DNA from: Hydractinia symbiolongicarpus
Lineage: Eukaryota > Cnidaria > Hydrozoa > Anthoathecata > Hydractiniidae
Length of the DNA stretch: 64,000 nucleotides
Direction: 5' to 3'
Assembly: GCF_029227915.1 (NCBI RefSeq)
Contig: NC_079875.1
Coordinates: 40,011,201 to 40,075,200, forward strand
Shown: piece after piece, positions 38,701 to 52,281 of the stretch
How positions within the stretch are numbered: position 1 is the first letter of the stretch
How the letters are laid out: every line of letters begins with the position of its first letter
Position numbers and translations under genes: made by a program
Notes under the pieces: model-generated
What the model was told of the DNA's origin: nothing
Seen by the model: the letters and a program-made list of their open reading frames with translations, nothing else
Databases searched by the model: none

Positions 38701-40194
38701 TCGTTTGAGTTACAACGGTTGGGTTACATAATCGTACCAACATGTATTTAGCGATATTTTTCTGATATTACTAGGTTGCATCGCTTTCAACTATGAAACG
38801 ATTGACTGTGTGACTTAATTGAGCTAACTTTGGACTGTCACCTGATAAATGTGATAAAGGAGACTATTGGACTCCAAGAAAAAACATTCTTCTTAATTTG
38901 ACATGATTGCCGGAACTCAGCGATTACACTGGCCGCTGTGGTAGCGCTTCATTCAAGAGTTTAGATAAATAAGTCATTCTTTGCTGTGGGACCAGTCCTA
39001 TCTGTTATCGCGCGCGGAAGAAATAGCGACAGTTTCAAAATTAAAATTCATTGAATTTCTAACGGTGTCAGTCCGTTTCAGTTACAACGGTTTGGTCACA
39101 TATTCGTACAACATGTATTTAGCGATATTTTTCTGATATTAGTAGGTTGCATCGCTTTTAACTATGAATCGATTGACTGTGGGACTTAATTGAACTAACT
39201 TTGGACTGTGACCTGATAAATGTGATAAATGAGACAATTGGACTCCAAGAAATAACATTCTTGTCAATTTGACGTGATTGCCGGAACTCAGCGATTACAC
39301 TGGGCACTGTGGTAGCGCTTCATTTAAAAATTAAGATACAAAAAGTCATTTTTTTATTGTGGGACCAATCCTAGCCGTTATCGCGCGCTAAAGATATAGC
39401 GACAGTTTCAAGAACTACATTTCATTGACTTTCTAACGGTGTCAGTCCGTTTGAGTTACAACGGTTGGGTCACATATTCGTACCAACATGTATTTAACGA
39501 TATTTTTCTGATATTATTAGGTTGCATCGCTTTTAACTATGAAACAGTTGACTATGGGACTTAATTGAGCTAACTTTGGACTGTCACCTGATAAATGTGA
39601 TAAAGGAGACTATTGGACTCCAAGAAAAAACATTCTTCTTAATTTGACGTGATTGCCGGAACTCAGCGATTACACTGGGCTCTGTGGTAGCGCTTCAATT
39701 AAGAATTAAGATAAAAAAGTCATTTTTTTATTGCGGGACCAATCCTAGCCATTATCTCGCGCTGAGGAAATAGCCACAGTTTCAAAAACTACATTTCATT
39801 GACTTTCTAACGGTGTCAGTCCGTTTGAATTTCAACGGTTGTGTCACATATTCGTACCAACATGTATTTAGAGATATTTTTTTGATATTACTAGGTTGCA
39901 TCGCTTTTAACAATGAAACGTTGCCTGTGGGACTTAATTGAACTAACTTTGGACTGTGACCTGATAAATGTGATAAATAAGACAATTGGACTCCAAGATA
40001 TAACATTCTTGTTAATTTGACGTGATTGCCGGAACTCAGCGATTACACTGGGCACTGTGGTAGCGCTTCATTTAAAAATTAAGCTAAAAAAAGTCATTTT
40101 TTTACTGTGGGACCTATCCTAGCCGTTAGCGCGCGTTGACGAAAAAGCGACCGTTTCAAAAACTACATTTCATTGACTTTCTAACGGTGTCAGT
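38701..40194. repeat. 1494-bp tetramer higher-order repeat, copy 1
   Basis: Four monomers repeated from 40195 at 1494-bp spacing. Markers are 'gttacataatcgtacc', 'cactggccgctg', 'gatattagtaggttgc', 'ctatgaatcgattgac' and 'gctaaagatatagcg'. A related block 1121 bp (three monomers) upstream begins near 37580. Confidence 0.87.
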
Positions 40195-41688
40195 TCGTTT
40201 GAGTTACAACGGTTGGGTTACATAATCGTACCAACATGTATTTAGCGATATTTTTCTGATATTACTAGGTTGCATCGCTTTCAACTATGAAACGATTGAC
40301 TGTGTGACTTAATTGAGCTAACTTTGGACTGTCACCTGATAAATGTGATAAAGGAGACTATTGGACTCCAAGAAAAAACATTCTTCTTAATTTGACATGA
40401 TTGCCGGAACTCAGCGATTACACTGGCCGCTGTGGTAGCGCTTCATTAAAGAGTTTAGATAAATAAGTCATTCTTTGCTGTGGGACCAGTCCTATATGTT
40501 ATCGCGCGCGGAAGAAATAGCGACAGTTTCAAAATTAAGATTCATTGAATTTCTAACGGTGTCAGTCCGTTTCAGTTACAACGGTTTGGTCACATATTCG
40601 TACAACATGTATTTAGCGATATTTTTCTGATATTAGTAGGTTGCATCGCTTTTAACTATGAATCGATTGACTGTGGGACTTAATTGAACTAACTTTGGAC
40701 TGTGACCTGATAAATGTGATAAATGAGACAATTGGACTCCAAGAAATAACATTCTTGTCAATTTGACGTGATTGCCGGAACTCAGCGATTACACTGGGCA
40801 CTGTGGTAGCGCTTCATTTAAAAATTAAGATACAAAAAGTCATTTTTTTATTGTGGGACCAATCCTAGCCGTTATCGCGCGCTAAAGATATAGCGACAGT
40901 TTCAAGAACTACATTTCATTGACTTTCTAACGGTGTCAGTCCGTTTGAGTTACAACAGTTGGGTCACATATTCGTACCAACATGTATTTAACGATATTTT
41001 TCTGATATTATTAGGTTGCATCGCTTTTAACTATGAAACAGTTGACTATGGGACTTAATTGAGCTAACTTTGGACTGTCACCTGATAAATGTGATAAAGG
41101 AGACTATTGGACTCCAAGAAAAAACATTCTTCTTAATTTGACGTGATTGCCGGAACTCAGCGATTACACTGGGCTCTGTGGTAGCGCTTCAATTAAGAAT
41201 TAAGATAAAAAAGTCATTTTTTTATTGCGGGACCAATCCTAGCCATTATCTCGCGCTGAGAAAATAGCCACAGTTTCAAAAACTACATTTCATTGACTTT
41301 CTAACGGTGTCAGTCCGTTTGAATTTCAACGGTTGTGTCACATATTCGTACCAACATGTATTTAGAGATATTTTTTTGATATTACTAGGTTGCATCGCTT
41401 TTAACAATGAAACGTTGCCTGTGGGACTTAATTGAACTAACTTTGGACTGTGACCTGATAAATGTGATAAATAAGACAATTGGACTCCAAGATATAACAT
41501 TCTTGTTATATTGACGTGATTGCCGGAACTCAGCGATTACACTGGGCACTGTGGTAGCGCTTCATTTAAAAATTAAGCTAAAAAAAGTCATTTTTTTACT
41601 GTGGGACCTATCCTAGCCGTTAGCGCGTTGACGAAAAAGCGACCGTTTCAAAAACTACATTTCATTGACTTTCTAACGGTGTCAGTCC
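40195..41688. repeat. 1494-bp tetramer higher-order repeat, copy 2
   Basis: Second copy of the tetramer, near-identical through about 41.5 kb. It then changes to 'gttgagttacatattcg' near 41700. A slightly longer-range relative of the same order continues to about 43 kb with interruptions. Confidence 0.85.
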
Positions 41689-44600
41689 GTTTGAGTTACA
41701 ACGGTTGAGTTACATATTCGTACCAACATGTATTTAGCGATATTTTTCTGATATTACTAGGTTGCATCTCTTTTAACAATGAAACGATTGACTGTGTGAC
41801 TTAATTGAGCTAACTTTGGACTGTGACCTGATAAATGTGATAAAGGAGACAATTGGACTCCAAGAAATAACATTCTTGTCAATTTGACGTGATTGCCGGA
41901 ACTCAGCGATTACACTGGGCACTGTGGTAGCGCTTCATTTAAAAATTAAGATACAAAAAGTCATTTTTTATTGTGGGACCAATCCTCGCCGTTATTGCGC
42001 GCTAAAGAAATAGCGACAGTTTCAAGAACTACATTTCATTGACTTTCTAACGGTGTCAGTCCGTTTGAGTTACAACGGTTGGGTCACATATTCGTACCAA
42101 CATGTATTTAACGATATTTTTCTGATATTATTACGTTGCATCGCTTTTAACTATGAAACAGTTGACTATGGGACTTAATTGAGCTAACTTTGGACTGTCA
42201 CCTGATAAATGTGATAAAGAAGACTATTGGACTCCAATAAAAAAACATTCTTCTTAATTTGACGTGATTGCCGGAACTCAGCGATTACACTGGGCTCTGT
42301 GGTAGCGCTTCAATTAAGAATTAAGATAAAAAAGTCATTTTTTTATTGCGGGACCAATCCTAGCCATTATCTCGCGCTGAAGAAATAGCGGCAGTTTCAA
42401 AAACTACATTTCATTGACTTTCCAACGGTGTCAGTCCGTTTGAGTTACAACGGTTGGGTCAAATATTCGTACCAACATGTATTTAGAGATATTTTTTTGA
42501 TATTACTAGGTTGCATCGCTTTTAACAATAAAACGTTGCCTGTGGGACTTAATTGAACTAACTTTGGACTGTGACCTGATAAATGTGATAAATAAGACAA
42601 TTGGACTCCAAGATATAACATTCTTGTTAATTTGACGTGATTGCCGGAACTCAGCGATTACACTGGGCACTGTGGTAGCGCTTCATTTAAAAATTAAGCT
42701 AAAAAAAGTCATTTTTTTACTGTGGGACCTATCCTAGCCGTTAGCGCGCGTTGACGAAAAAGCGACCGTTTCAAAAACTACATTTCATTGACTTTCTAAC
42801 GGTGTCAGTCCGTTTGAGTTACAACGGTTGGGTTACATAATCGTACCAACATGTATTTAGCGATATTTTTCTGATATTACTAGGTTGCATCGCTTTCAAC
42901 TATGAAACGATTGACTGTGTGACTTAATTGAGCTTACTTTGGACTTTCACCTGATAAATGTGATAAAAGAGATTATTTGACTCCAAGAAAAAACATTCTT
43001 CTTAATTTGACATGATTGCCGGAACTCAGCGATTACACTGGCCGCTGTGGTAGCGCTTCATTCAAGAGTTTAGATAAATAAGTCATTCTTTACTGTGGGA
43101 CCAGTCCTATCTGTTATCGGGCGCGGAAGAAATAGCGACAGTTTCAAAATTAAATTTCATTGAATTTCTAACGGTGTCAGTCCGTTTCAGTTACAACGGT
43201 TTGGTCACATATTCGTACAACATGTATTTAGCGATATTTTTTTGATATTACTAGGTTGCATCGCTTTTAACTATGAAACGATTGACTGTGGGACTTAATT
43301 GAACTAACTTTGCACTGTGACCTGATAAATGTGATAAATGAGACAATTGGACTCCAAGAAATAACATTCTTGTCAATTTGACGTGATTGCCGGATCTCAG
43401 CGATTACACTGGGCACTGTGGTAGCGCTTCATTTAAAAATTAATATACAAAAAGTCATTTTTTATTGTGGGACCAATCCTAGCCGTTATCGCGCGCTAAA
43501 GAAATAGCGACAGTTTCAAGACCTACATTTCATTGACTTTCTAACGGTGTCAGTCCGTTTGAGTTACAACGGTTTGGTCACATATTCGTACCAACATGTA
43601 TTTAACGATATTTTTCTGATATTATTAGGTTGCATCGCTTTTAACTATGAAACAGTTGACTATGGGACTTAATTGAGCTAACTTTGGACTGTCACCTGAT
43701 AAATGTGATAAAGGAGACTATTGGACTCCAAGAAAAAACATTCTTCTTAATTTGACGTGATTGCCGGAACTCAGCGATTACACTGGGCTCTGTGGTAGCG
43801 CTTCAATTAAGAATTAAGATAAAAAAGTCATTTTTTAATTGCGGGACCAATCCTAGCCCTTATCTCGCGCTGAGGAAATAGCGACAGTTTCAAAAACTAC
43901 ATTTCATTGACTTTCTAACGGTGTCAGTCCGTTTGAATTTCAACGGTTGTGTCACATATTCGTACCAACATGTATTTAGAGATATTTTTTTGGATATTAC
44001 TAGGTTGCATCGCTTTTAACAATGAAACGTTGCCTGTGGGACTTAATTGAACTAACATTGGACTGTGACCTGATAAATGTGATAAATAAGACAATTGGAC
44101 TCCAAGATATAACATTCTTGTTAATTTGACGTGATTGCCGGAACTCAGCGATTACACTGGCCGCTGTGGTAGCGCTTCATTCAAGAGTTTAGATAAATAA
44201 GTCATTCTTTACTGTGGGACCAGTCCTATCTGTTATCGCGCGCGGAAGAAATAGCGACAGTTTCAAAATTAAAATTCATTGAATTTCTAACGGTGTCAGT
44301 CCGTTTCAGTTACAACGGTTTGGTCACATATTCGTACAACATGTATTTAGCGATATTTTTCTGATATTACTAGGTTGCATCGCTTTTAACTATGAAACGA
44401 TTGACTGTGGGACTTAATTGAACTAACTTTGGACTCTGGCCTGATAAATGTGATAAATGAGACAATTGGACACCAAGATTTAACATTCTTCGTAATTTGA
44501 CATGATTGCCGAAACTCAGCGATTACACTGGGCTCTGTGGTAGCGCTTTATTTAAGAATTAAGTTAAAAAAAGTCATTTTTTTATTGTGGGACCAATCCT

Positions 44601-46813
44601 AGACATTATCGCGCGCTGAGGAAATAGCGACAGTTTCAAAAATTACATTTCATTGACTTTCTAATGGTGTCAGTCACTTTGAGTTTCAACGGTTGTGTCA
44701 CATATTCGTACCAACATGTATTTAGCGATATTTTTTTGATATTACTAGGTTGCATCGCTTTTAACAATGAAACGTTGACTGTGGGACTTAATTGAACTAA
44801 CTTTGGACTGTGACCTGATAAATGTGATAAATGAGACAATTGGACTCCAAGAAATAACATTCTTCTTAATTTGACGTGATTGCCGGAACTCAGCAATTAC
44901 ACTGGGCTCTGTGGTAGCGCTTCAATTAAGAATTTAGATAAAAAAGTCTTTTTTTTATTGCGGGACCAATCCTAGCCATTATGTCGCGCTGAAGAAATAG
45001 CGGCAGTTTCAAAAACTACATTTCATTGACTTTCTAACGGTGTCAGTCTGTTTGAGTTACAACGGTTGGGTCACATATTCGTACCAACATGTATTTAACG
45101 ATATTTTTCTAATATTATTAGGTTGCATCGCTTTTAACTATGAAACAGTTGACTGTGGGACTTACTTGAGCTAACTTTGGACTGTCACCTGATAAATGTG
45201 ATGAAGGAGACAATTGGACTCCAAGAAAAAACATTCTTCTTAATTTGACATGATTGCCGAAACTCAGCGATTACACTGGTCTCTGTGGTAGCGCTTCATT
45301 TAAGAATTATGATGAAAAAAGTCATTTTTTTATTGTGGGACCAATCCTAGCCATTATTGCGCGCTGAGGAAATAGCGACAGTTTCAAAAACTAAATTTCA
45401 TTGAATTTCTAACGGTGTCAGTCCGTTTCAGTTACAACGGTTTGGTCACATATTCGTACAACATGTATTTAGCGATATTTTTCTGATATTACTAGGTTGC
45501 ATCGCTTTTAACTATGAAACGATTGACTGTGGGACTTAATTGAACTAACTTTGGACTCTGGCCTGATAAATGTGATAAATGAGTCAATTGGACACCAAGA
45601 AATAACATTCTTCTTAATTTGACATGATTGCCGAAACTCAGCGATTACACTGGGCTCTGTGGTAGCGCCTCATTTAAGAATTAAGTTAAAAAAAGTCATT
45701 TTTTTATTGTGGGATCAATCCTAGACATCATCGCGCGCTGAGGAAATAGCGACAGTTTCAAAAACTACATTTCATTGACTTTCTAACGGTGTCAGTCCGT
45801 TTCAGTTACAACGGTTTGGTCACATATTCGTACCAACAAGTATTTAGAGATATTTTTTTGATATTACTAGGTTGCATCGCTTTTAACAATGAAACGTTGC
45901 CTGTCGGACTTAATTGAACTAACTTTGGACTGTGACCTGATAAATGTGATAAATAAGACAATTGGACTCCAAGATATAACATTCTTGTTAATTTGACGTG
46001 ATTGCCGGAACTCAGCGATTACACTGGGCACTGTGGTAGCGCTTCATTTAAAAATTGAGCTAAAAAAAGTCATTTTTTTACTGTGGGACCTATCCTAGCC
46101 GTAAGCGCGCGTTGACGAAAAAGCGACCGTTTCAAAAACTACATTTCATTGACTTTCTAACGGTGTCAGTCCGTTTGAGTTACAACGGTTGGGTTACATA
46201 TTCGTACCAACATGTATTTAGCGATATTTTTCTGATATTACTAGGTTGCATCGCTTTTAACTATGAAACGGTTGACTGTGGGACTTAATTGAGCTAACTT
46301 TGGACTGTCACCTGATAAATTTGATAAAGGAGACTATTGGACTCCAAGAAAAAAGATTCTTCTTAATTTGACATGATTGCCGGAACTCAGCGATTACACT
46401 GGCCGCTGTGGTAGCGCTTCATTCAAGAGTTTAGATAAATAAGTCATTCTTTACTTTACGAAATAGCGACAGTTTCAAAAACTAAATTTCATTGAATTTC
46501 TAACGGTGTCAGTAAGTTTCAGTTACAACGGTTTGGTCACATATTCGTACTAACAAGTATTTAGCGATATTTTTCTGATATTACCAGGTTGCATCGCTTT
46601 TAACTATGAAACGATTGACTGTGGGACTTAATTGAACTAACTTTGGACTCTGGCCTGATAAATGTGATAAATGAGACAATTGAACACCAAGAAATAACAT
46701 TCTTCGTAATTTGACATGATTGCCGAAACTCAGCGATTACACTGGGCTCTGTGGTAGCGCTTCATTTAAGAATTAAGTTAAAAAAAGTCATTTTTTTATT
46801 GTGGGACCAATCC

Positions 46814-47115
46814 TAGACATTATCGCGCGCTGAGGAAATAGCGACAGTTTCAAAAACTACATTTCATTGACTTTCTAATGGTGTCAGTCACTTTGAGTTT
46901 CAACGGTTGTGTCACATATTCGTACCAACATGTATTTAGCGATATTTTTTTGATATTACTAGGTTGCATCGCTTTTAACAATGAAACGTTGCCTGTGGGA
47001 CTTAATTGAACTAACTTTGGACTGTGACCTGATAAATGTGATAAATAAGACAATTGGACTACAAGATATAACATTCTTGTTAATTTGACGTGATTGCCGG
47101 AACTCAGCGATTACA
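46814..47115. repeat. Locally duplicated monomer segment, copy 1
   Basis: About 300 bp repeated one monomer later (374 bp), at 47188-47489. Both carry 'ctaatggtgtcagtcac', 'gttgcctgtggg' and the private 'ggactacaagatataac'. Confidence 0.82.
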
Positions 47116-47187
47116 CTGGGCACTGTGGTAGCGCTTCATTTAAAAATTAAGGTAAAAAAAGTCATTTTTTTACTGTGGGACCTATCC

Positions 47188-47489
47188 TAGACATTATCGC
47201 GCGCTGAGGAAATAGCGACAGTTTCAAAAACTACATTTCATTGACTTTCTAATGGTGTCAGTCACTTTGAGTTTCAACGGTTGTGTCACATATTCGTACC
47301 AACATGTATTTAGCGATATTTTTTTGATATTACTAGGTTGCATCGCTTTTAACAATGAAACGTTGCCTGTGGGACTTAATTGAACTAACTTTGGACTGTG
47401 ACCTGATAAATGTGATAAATAAGACAATTGGACTACAAGATATAACATTCTTGTTAATTTGACGTGATTGCCGGAACTCAGCGATTACA
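47188..47489. repeat. Locally duplicated monomer segment, copy 2
   Basis: Copy of 46814-47115. Downstream it joins a C-type monomer ('ggccgctgtgg'), whereas copy 1 joins an E-type one ('gggcactgtgg'). Confidence 0.82.
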
Positions 47490-48180
47490 CTGGCCGCTGT
47501 GGTAGCGCTTCATTTAAGAGTTTAGATAAATAAGTCATTCTTTACTGTGGGACCAGTCCTATCTGTTATCGCGCGCGGAAGAAATAGCGACAGTTTCAAA
47601 ATTAAAATTCATTGAATTTCTAACGGTGTCAGTCCGTTTCAGTTACAACGGTTTGGTCACATATTCGTACAACATGTATTTAGCGATATTTTTCTGATAT
47701 TACTAGGTTGCATCGCTTTTAACTATGAAACGATTGACTGTGGGACTTAATTAAACTAACTTTGGACTCTGGCCTGATAAATGTGATAAATGAGACAATT
47801 GGACACCAAGAAATAACATTCTTCGTAATTTTACATGATTGCCGAAACTCAGCGATTACACTGGGCTCTGTGGTAGCGCTTCATTTAAGAATTAAGTTAA
47901 AAAAAGTCATTTTTTTATTGTGGGACCAATCCTAGACATTATCGCGCGCTGGGGAAATAGCGACAGTTTCAAAAACTACATTTCATTGACTTTCTAATGG
48001 TGTCAGTCACTTTGAGTTTCAACGGTTGTGTCACATATTCGTACCAACATGTATTTAGCGATATTTTTTTGATATTACTAGGTTGCATCGCTTTTAACAA
48101 TGAAACGTTGACTGTGGGACTTAATTGAACTAACTTTGGACTGTGACCTGATAAATGTGATAAATGAGACAATTGGACTC

Positions 48181-48553
48181 CAAGAAATAACATTCTTCTT
48201 TATTTGACGTGATTTCCGGAACTCAGCGATTACACTGGGCTCTGTGATAGCGCTTCATTTAAGAATTAAGATAAAGAAAGTCATTTTTTTATTGTGGGAC
48301 CAATCCTAGCCATTATCACGCGCTGAGGAAATAGCGACAGTTTCAAAAACTACATTTCATTGACTTTCTAACGGTGTCAGTCCGTTTGAGTTTCAACGGT
48401 TGTGTCACATATTCGTACCAACATGTATTTAGCGATATTTTTTTGATATTACTAGGTTGCATCCCTTTAAAAATAAAACGTTGACTGTGGGACTTAATTG
48501 AACTAACTTTGGACTGTGACCTGATAAATGTGATAAATGAGACAATTGGACTC
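48181..48553. repeat. Representative A-type monomer
   Basis: One unit, given as a reference. In order it holds 'caagaaataac', 'actcagcgattacactggg', 'gatagcgcttcatttaag', the A-run/T-run element 'aaagaaagtcatttttt', 'gggaccaatcctagcc', 'gaaatagcgacagtttc', 'ctaacggtgtcagtccg', 'gagtttcaacggttgtgtc', 'gatattactaggttgc', 'aaacgttgactgtggg' and the 9-bp direct repeat 'tgataaatgtgataaatg'. In many A units the minus strand reads as a 74-codon ORF, which I treat as incidental. Confidence 0.8.
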
Positions 48554-50789
48554 CAAGAAATAACATTCTTCTTAATTTGACGTGATTGCCGGAACTCAGC
48601 GATTACACTGGGCTCTGTGGTAGCGCTTCAATTCAGAATTAAGATAAAAAAGTCATTTTTTATTGCGGGACCAATCCTAGCCATTATGTCGCGCTGAAGA
48701 AATAGCGGCAGTTTCAAAAACTACATTTCATTGACTTTCTAACGGTGTCAGTCTGTTTGAGTTACAACGGTTGGGTCACATATTCGTACCAACATGTATT
48801 TAACGATATTTTTCTAATATTATTAGGTTGCAGCGCTTTTAACTATGAAACAGTTGACTGTGGGACTTACTTGAGCTAACTTTGGACTGTCACCTGATAA
48901 ATGTGATAAAGGAGACAATTGGACTCCAAGAAAAAACATTCTTCTTAATTTGACATGATTGCCGAAACTCAGCGATTACACTGGGCTCTGTGGTAGCGCT
49001 TCATTTAAGAATTATGATAAAAAAAGTCATTTTTTTATTGTGGGACCAATCCTAGCCATTATTGCGCGCTGAGGAAATAGCGACAGTTTCAAAAACTAAA
49101 TTTCATTGAATTTCTAACGGTGCCAGTCCGTTTCAGTTACAACGGTTTGGTCACATATTCGTACAACATGTATTTAGCGATATTTTTCTGATATTACTAG
49201 GTTGCATCGCTTTTAACTATGAAACGATTGACTGTGGGACTTAATTGAACTAACTTTGGACTCTGGCCTGATAAATGTGATAAATGAGTCAATTGGACAC
49301 CAAGAAATAACATTCTTCTTAATTTGACATGATTGCCGAAACTCAGCGATTACACTGGGCTCTGTGGTAGCGCCTCATTTAAGAATTAAGTTAAAAAAAG
49401 TCATTTTTTTATTGTGGGACCAATCCTAAACATTATCGCGCGCTGAGGAAATAGCGACAGTTTCAAAAACTACATTTCATTGACTTTCTAACGGTGTCAG
49501 TCACTTTGAGTTTCAACGGTTGTGTCACATATTTGTACCAACATGTATATAGCGATATTTTTCTGATATTACTAGGTTGCATCGCTTTTAACTATGAAAC
49601 GATTGACTGTGGGACTTAACTGAGCTAACTTTGGACTGTCACCTGATAAATGTGATTAAGGAGACTATTGGACTCCAAGAAAAAACATTCTTCTTAATTT
49701 GACATGATTGCCGGAACTCAGCGATTACACTGGCCGCTGTGGTAGCGCTTCATTCAAGAGTTTAGATAAATAAGTCATTTTTTACTGTGGGACCACTCCT
49801 ATCTGTTATCGCGCGCGGAAGAAATAGCGACAGTTTCAAAAACTAAATTTCATTGAATTTCTAACGGTGTCAGTCCGTTTCAGTTACAACGGTTTGGTCA
49901 CATATTCGTACAAACAAGTATTTAGAGATATTTTTTTGATATTACTAGGTTGCATCGCTTTTAACAATGAAACGTTGCCTGTGGGACTTAATTGAACTAA
50001 CTTTGGACTGTGACCTGATAAATGTGATAAATAAGACAATTGGACTCCAAGATATAACATTCTTGTTAATTTGACGTGATTGCCGGAACTCAGAGATTAC
50101 ACTGGGCACTGTGGTAGCGCTTCATTTAAAAATTAAGCTAAAAAAAGTCATTTTTTTACTGTGGGACCTATCCTAGCCGTTAGCGCGCGTTGACGAAAAA
50201 GCGACCGTTTCAAAAACTACATTTCATTGACTTTCTAACGGTGTCAGTCCGTTTGAGTTACAACGGTTGGGTTACATATTCGTACCAACATGTATTTAGC
50301 GATATTTTTCTGATATTACTAGGTTGCAAGCTTTTAACTATGAAACGATTGACTGTGGGACTTAATTGAGCTAACTTTGGACTGTCACCTGATAAATGTG
50401 ATAAAGGAGACTATTGGACTCCAAGAAAAAACATTCTTCTTAATTTGACATGATTGCCGGAACTCAGCGATTACACTGGCCGCTGTGGTAGCGCTTCAAT
50501 TAAGAATTAAGATAAAAAAGTCATTTTTTTATTGCGGGACCAATCCTAGCCATTATGTCGCGCTGAAGAAATAGCGGCAGTTTCAAAAACTACATTTCAT
50601 TGACTTTCTAACAGTGTCAGTCTGTTTGAGTTACAACGGTTGGGTCACATATTCGTACCAACATGTATTTAACGATATTTTTCTGATATTATTAGGTTGC
50701 ATCGCTTTTAACTATGAAACAGTTGACTGTGGGACTTACTTGAGCTAACTTTGGACTGTCACCTCATAAATGTGATAAAGGAGACAATT

Positions 50790-51535
50790 GGACTCCAAGA
50801 AAAACATTCTTCTTAATTTGACATGATTGCCGAAACTCAGCGATTACACTGGACTCTGTGGTAGCGCTTCATTTAAGAATTATGATAAAAAAAGTCATTT
50901 TTTTATTGTGGGACCAATCCTAGCCATTATTGCGCGCTGAGGAAATAGCGACAGTTTCAAAAACTACATTTCATTGACTTTCTAACGGTGTCAGTCCGTT
51001 TGAATTTCAACGGTTGTGTCACATATTCGTACCAACATGTATTTAGCGATATTTTTTGATATTACTAGGTTGCATCGCTTTTAACAATGAAACGTTGCCT
51101 GTGGGACTTAATTGAACTAACTTTGGACTGTGACCTGATAAATGTGATAAAAAAGACAATTGGACTCCAAGAAATAACATTTTGGTTAATTTGACGTGAT
51201 TGCTGGAACTCAGCGATTACACTGGGCACTGTGGTAGCGCTTCATTTAAAAATTAAGCTAAAAAAATCATTTTTTTACTGTGGGACCTATCCTAGCCGTT
51301 AGCGCGCGTTGACGAAAAAGCGACAGTTTCAAAAACTACATTTCATTGACTTTCTAACGGTGTCAGTCCGTTTGAGTTACCACGGTTGGGTCACATATTC
51401 GTACCAACATGTATTTAGCGATATTTTTCTGATATTACTAGGTTGCATCGCTTTTAACTATGAAACAGTTGACTGTGGGACTTACTTGAGCTAACTTTGG
51501 ACTGTCACCTGATAAATGTGATAAAGGAGACAATT
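50790..51535. repeat. 746-bp dimer, copy 1
   Basis: Dimer repeated at 51536-52281. Markers are 'ccaagaaaaacattc' (one A fewer than neighbours), 'gataaaaaagacaattgg', 'aacattttggttaat' and 'gctaaaaaaatcatt'. Confidence 0.87.
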
Positions 51536-52281
51536 GGACTCCAAGAAAAACATTCTTCTTAATTTGACATGATTGCCGAAACTCAGCGATTACACTGGGC
51601 TCTGTGGTAGCGCTTCATTTAAGAATTATGATAAAAAAAGTCATTTTTTTATTGTGGGACCAATCCTAGCCATTATTGCGCGCTGAGGAAATAGCGACAG
51701 TTTCAAAAACTACATTTCATTGACTTTCTAACGGTGTCAGTCCGTTTGAATTTCAACGGTTGTGTCACATATTCGTACCAACATGTATTTAGCGATATTT
51801 TTTGATATTACTAGGTTGCATCGCTTTTAACAATGAAACGTTGCCTGTGGGACTTAATTGAACTAACTTTGGACTGTGACCTGATAAATGTGATAAAAAA
51901 GACAATTGGACTCCAAGAAATAACATTTTGGTTAATATGACGTGATTGCTGGAACTCAGCGATTACACTGGGCACTGTGGTAGCGCTTCATTTAAAAATT
52001 AAGCTAAAAAAATCATTTTTTTACTGTGGGACCTATCCTAGCCGTTAGCGCGCGTTGACGAAAAAGCGACAGTTTCAAAAACTACATTTCATTGACTTTC
52101 TAACGGTGTCAGTCCGTTTGAGTTACCACGGTTGGGTCACATATTCGTACCAACATGTATTTAGTGATATTTTTCTGATATTACTAGGTTGCATCGCTTT
52201 TAACTATGAAACGGTTGACTGTGGGACTTAATTGAGCTAACTTTGGACTGTCACCTGATAAATGTGATAAAGGAGACTATT
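51536..52281. repeat. 746-bp dimer, copy 2
   Basis: Tandem copy of 50790-51535 with rare differences, for example 'ggttaatatgacg' for 'ggttaatttgacg' and 'ttagtgatattt' for 'ttagcgatattt'. Confidence 0.87.
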
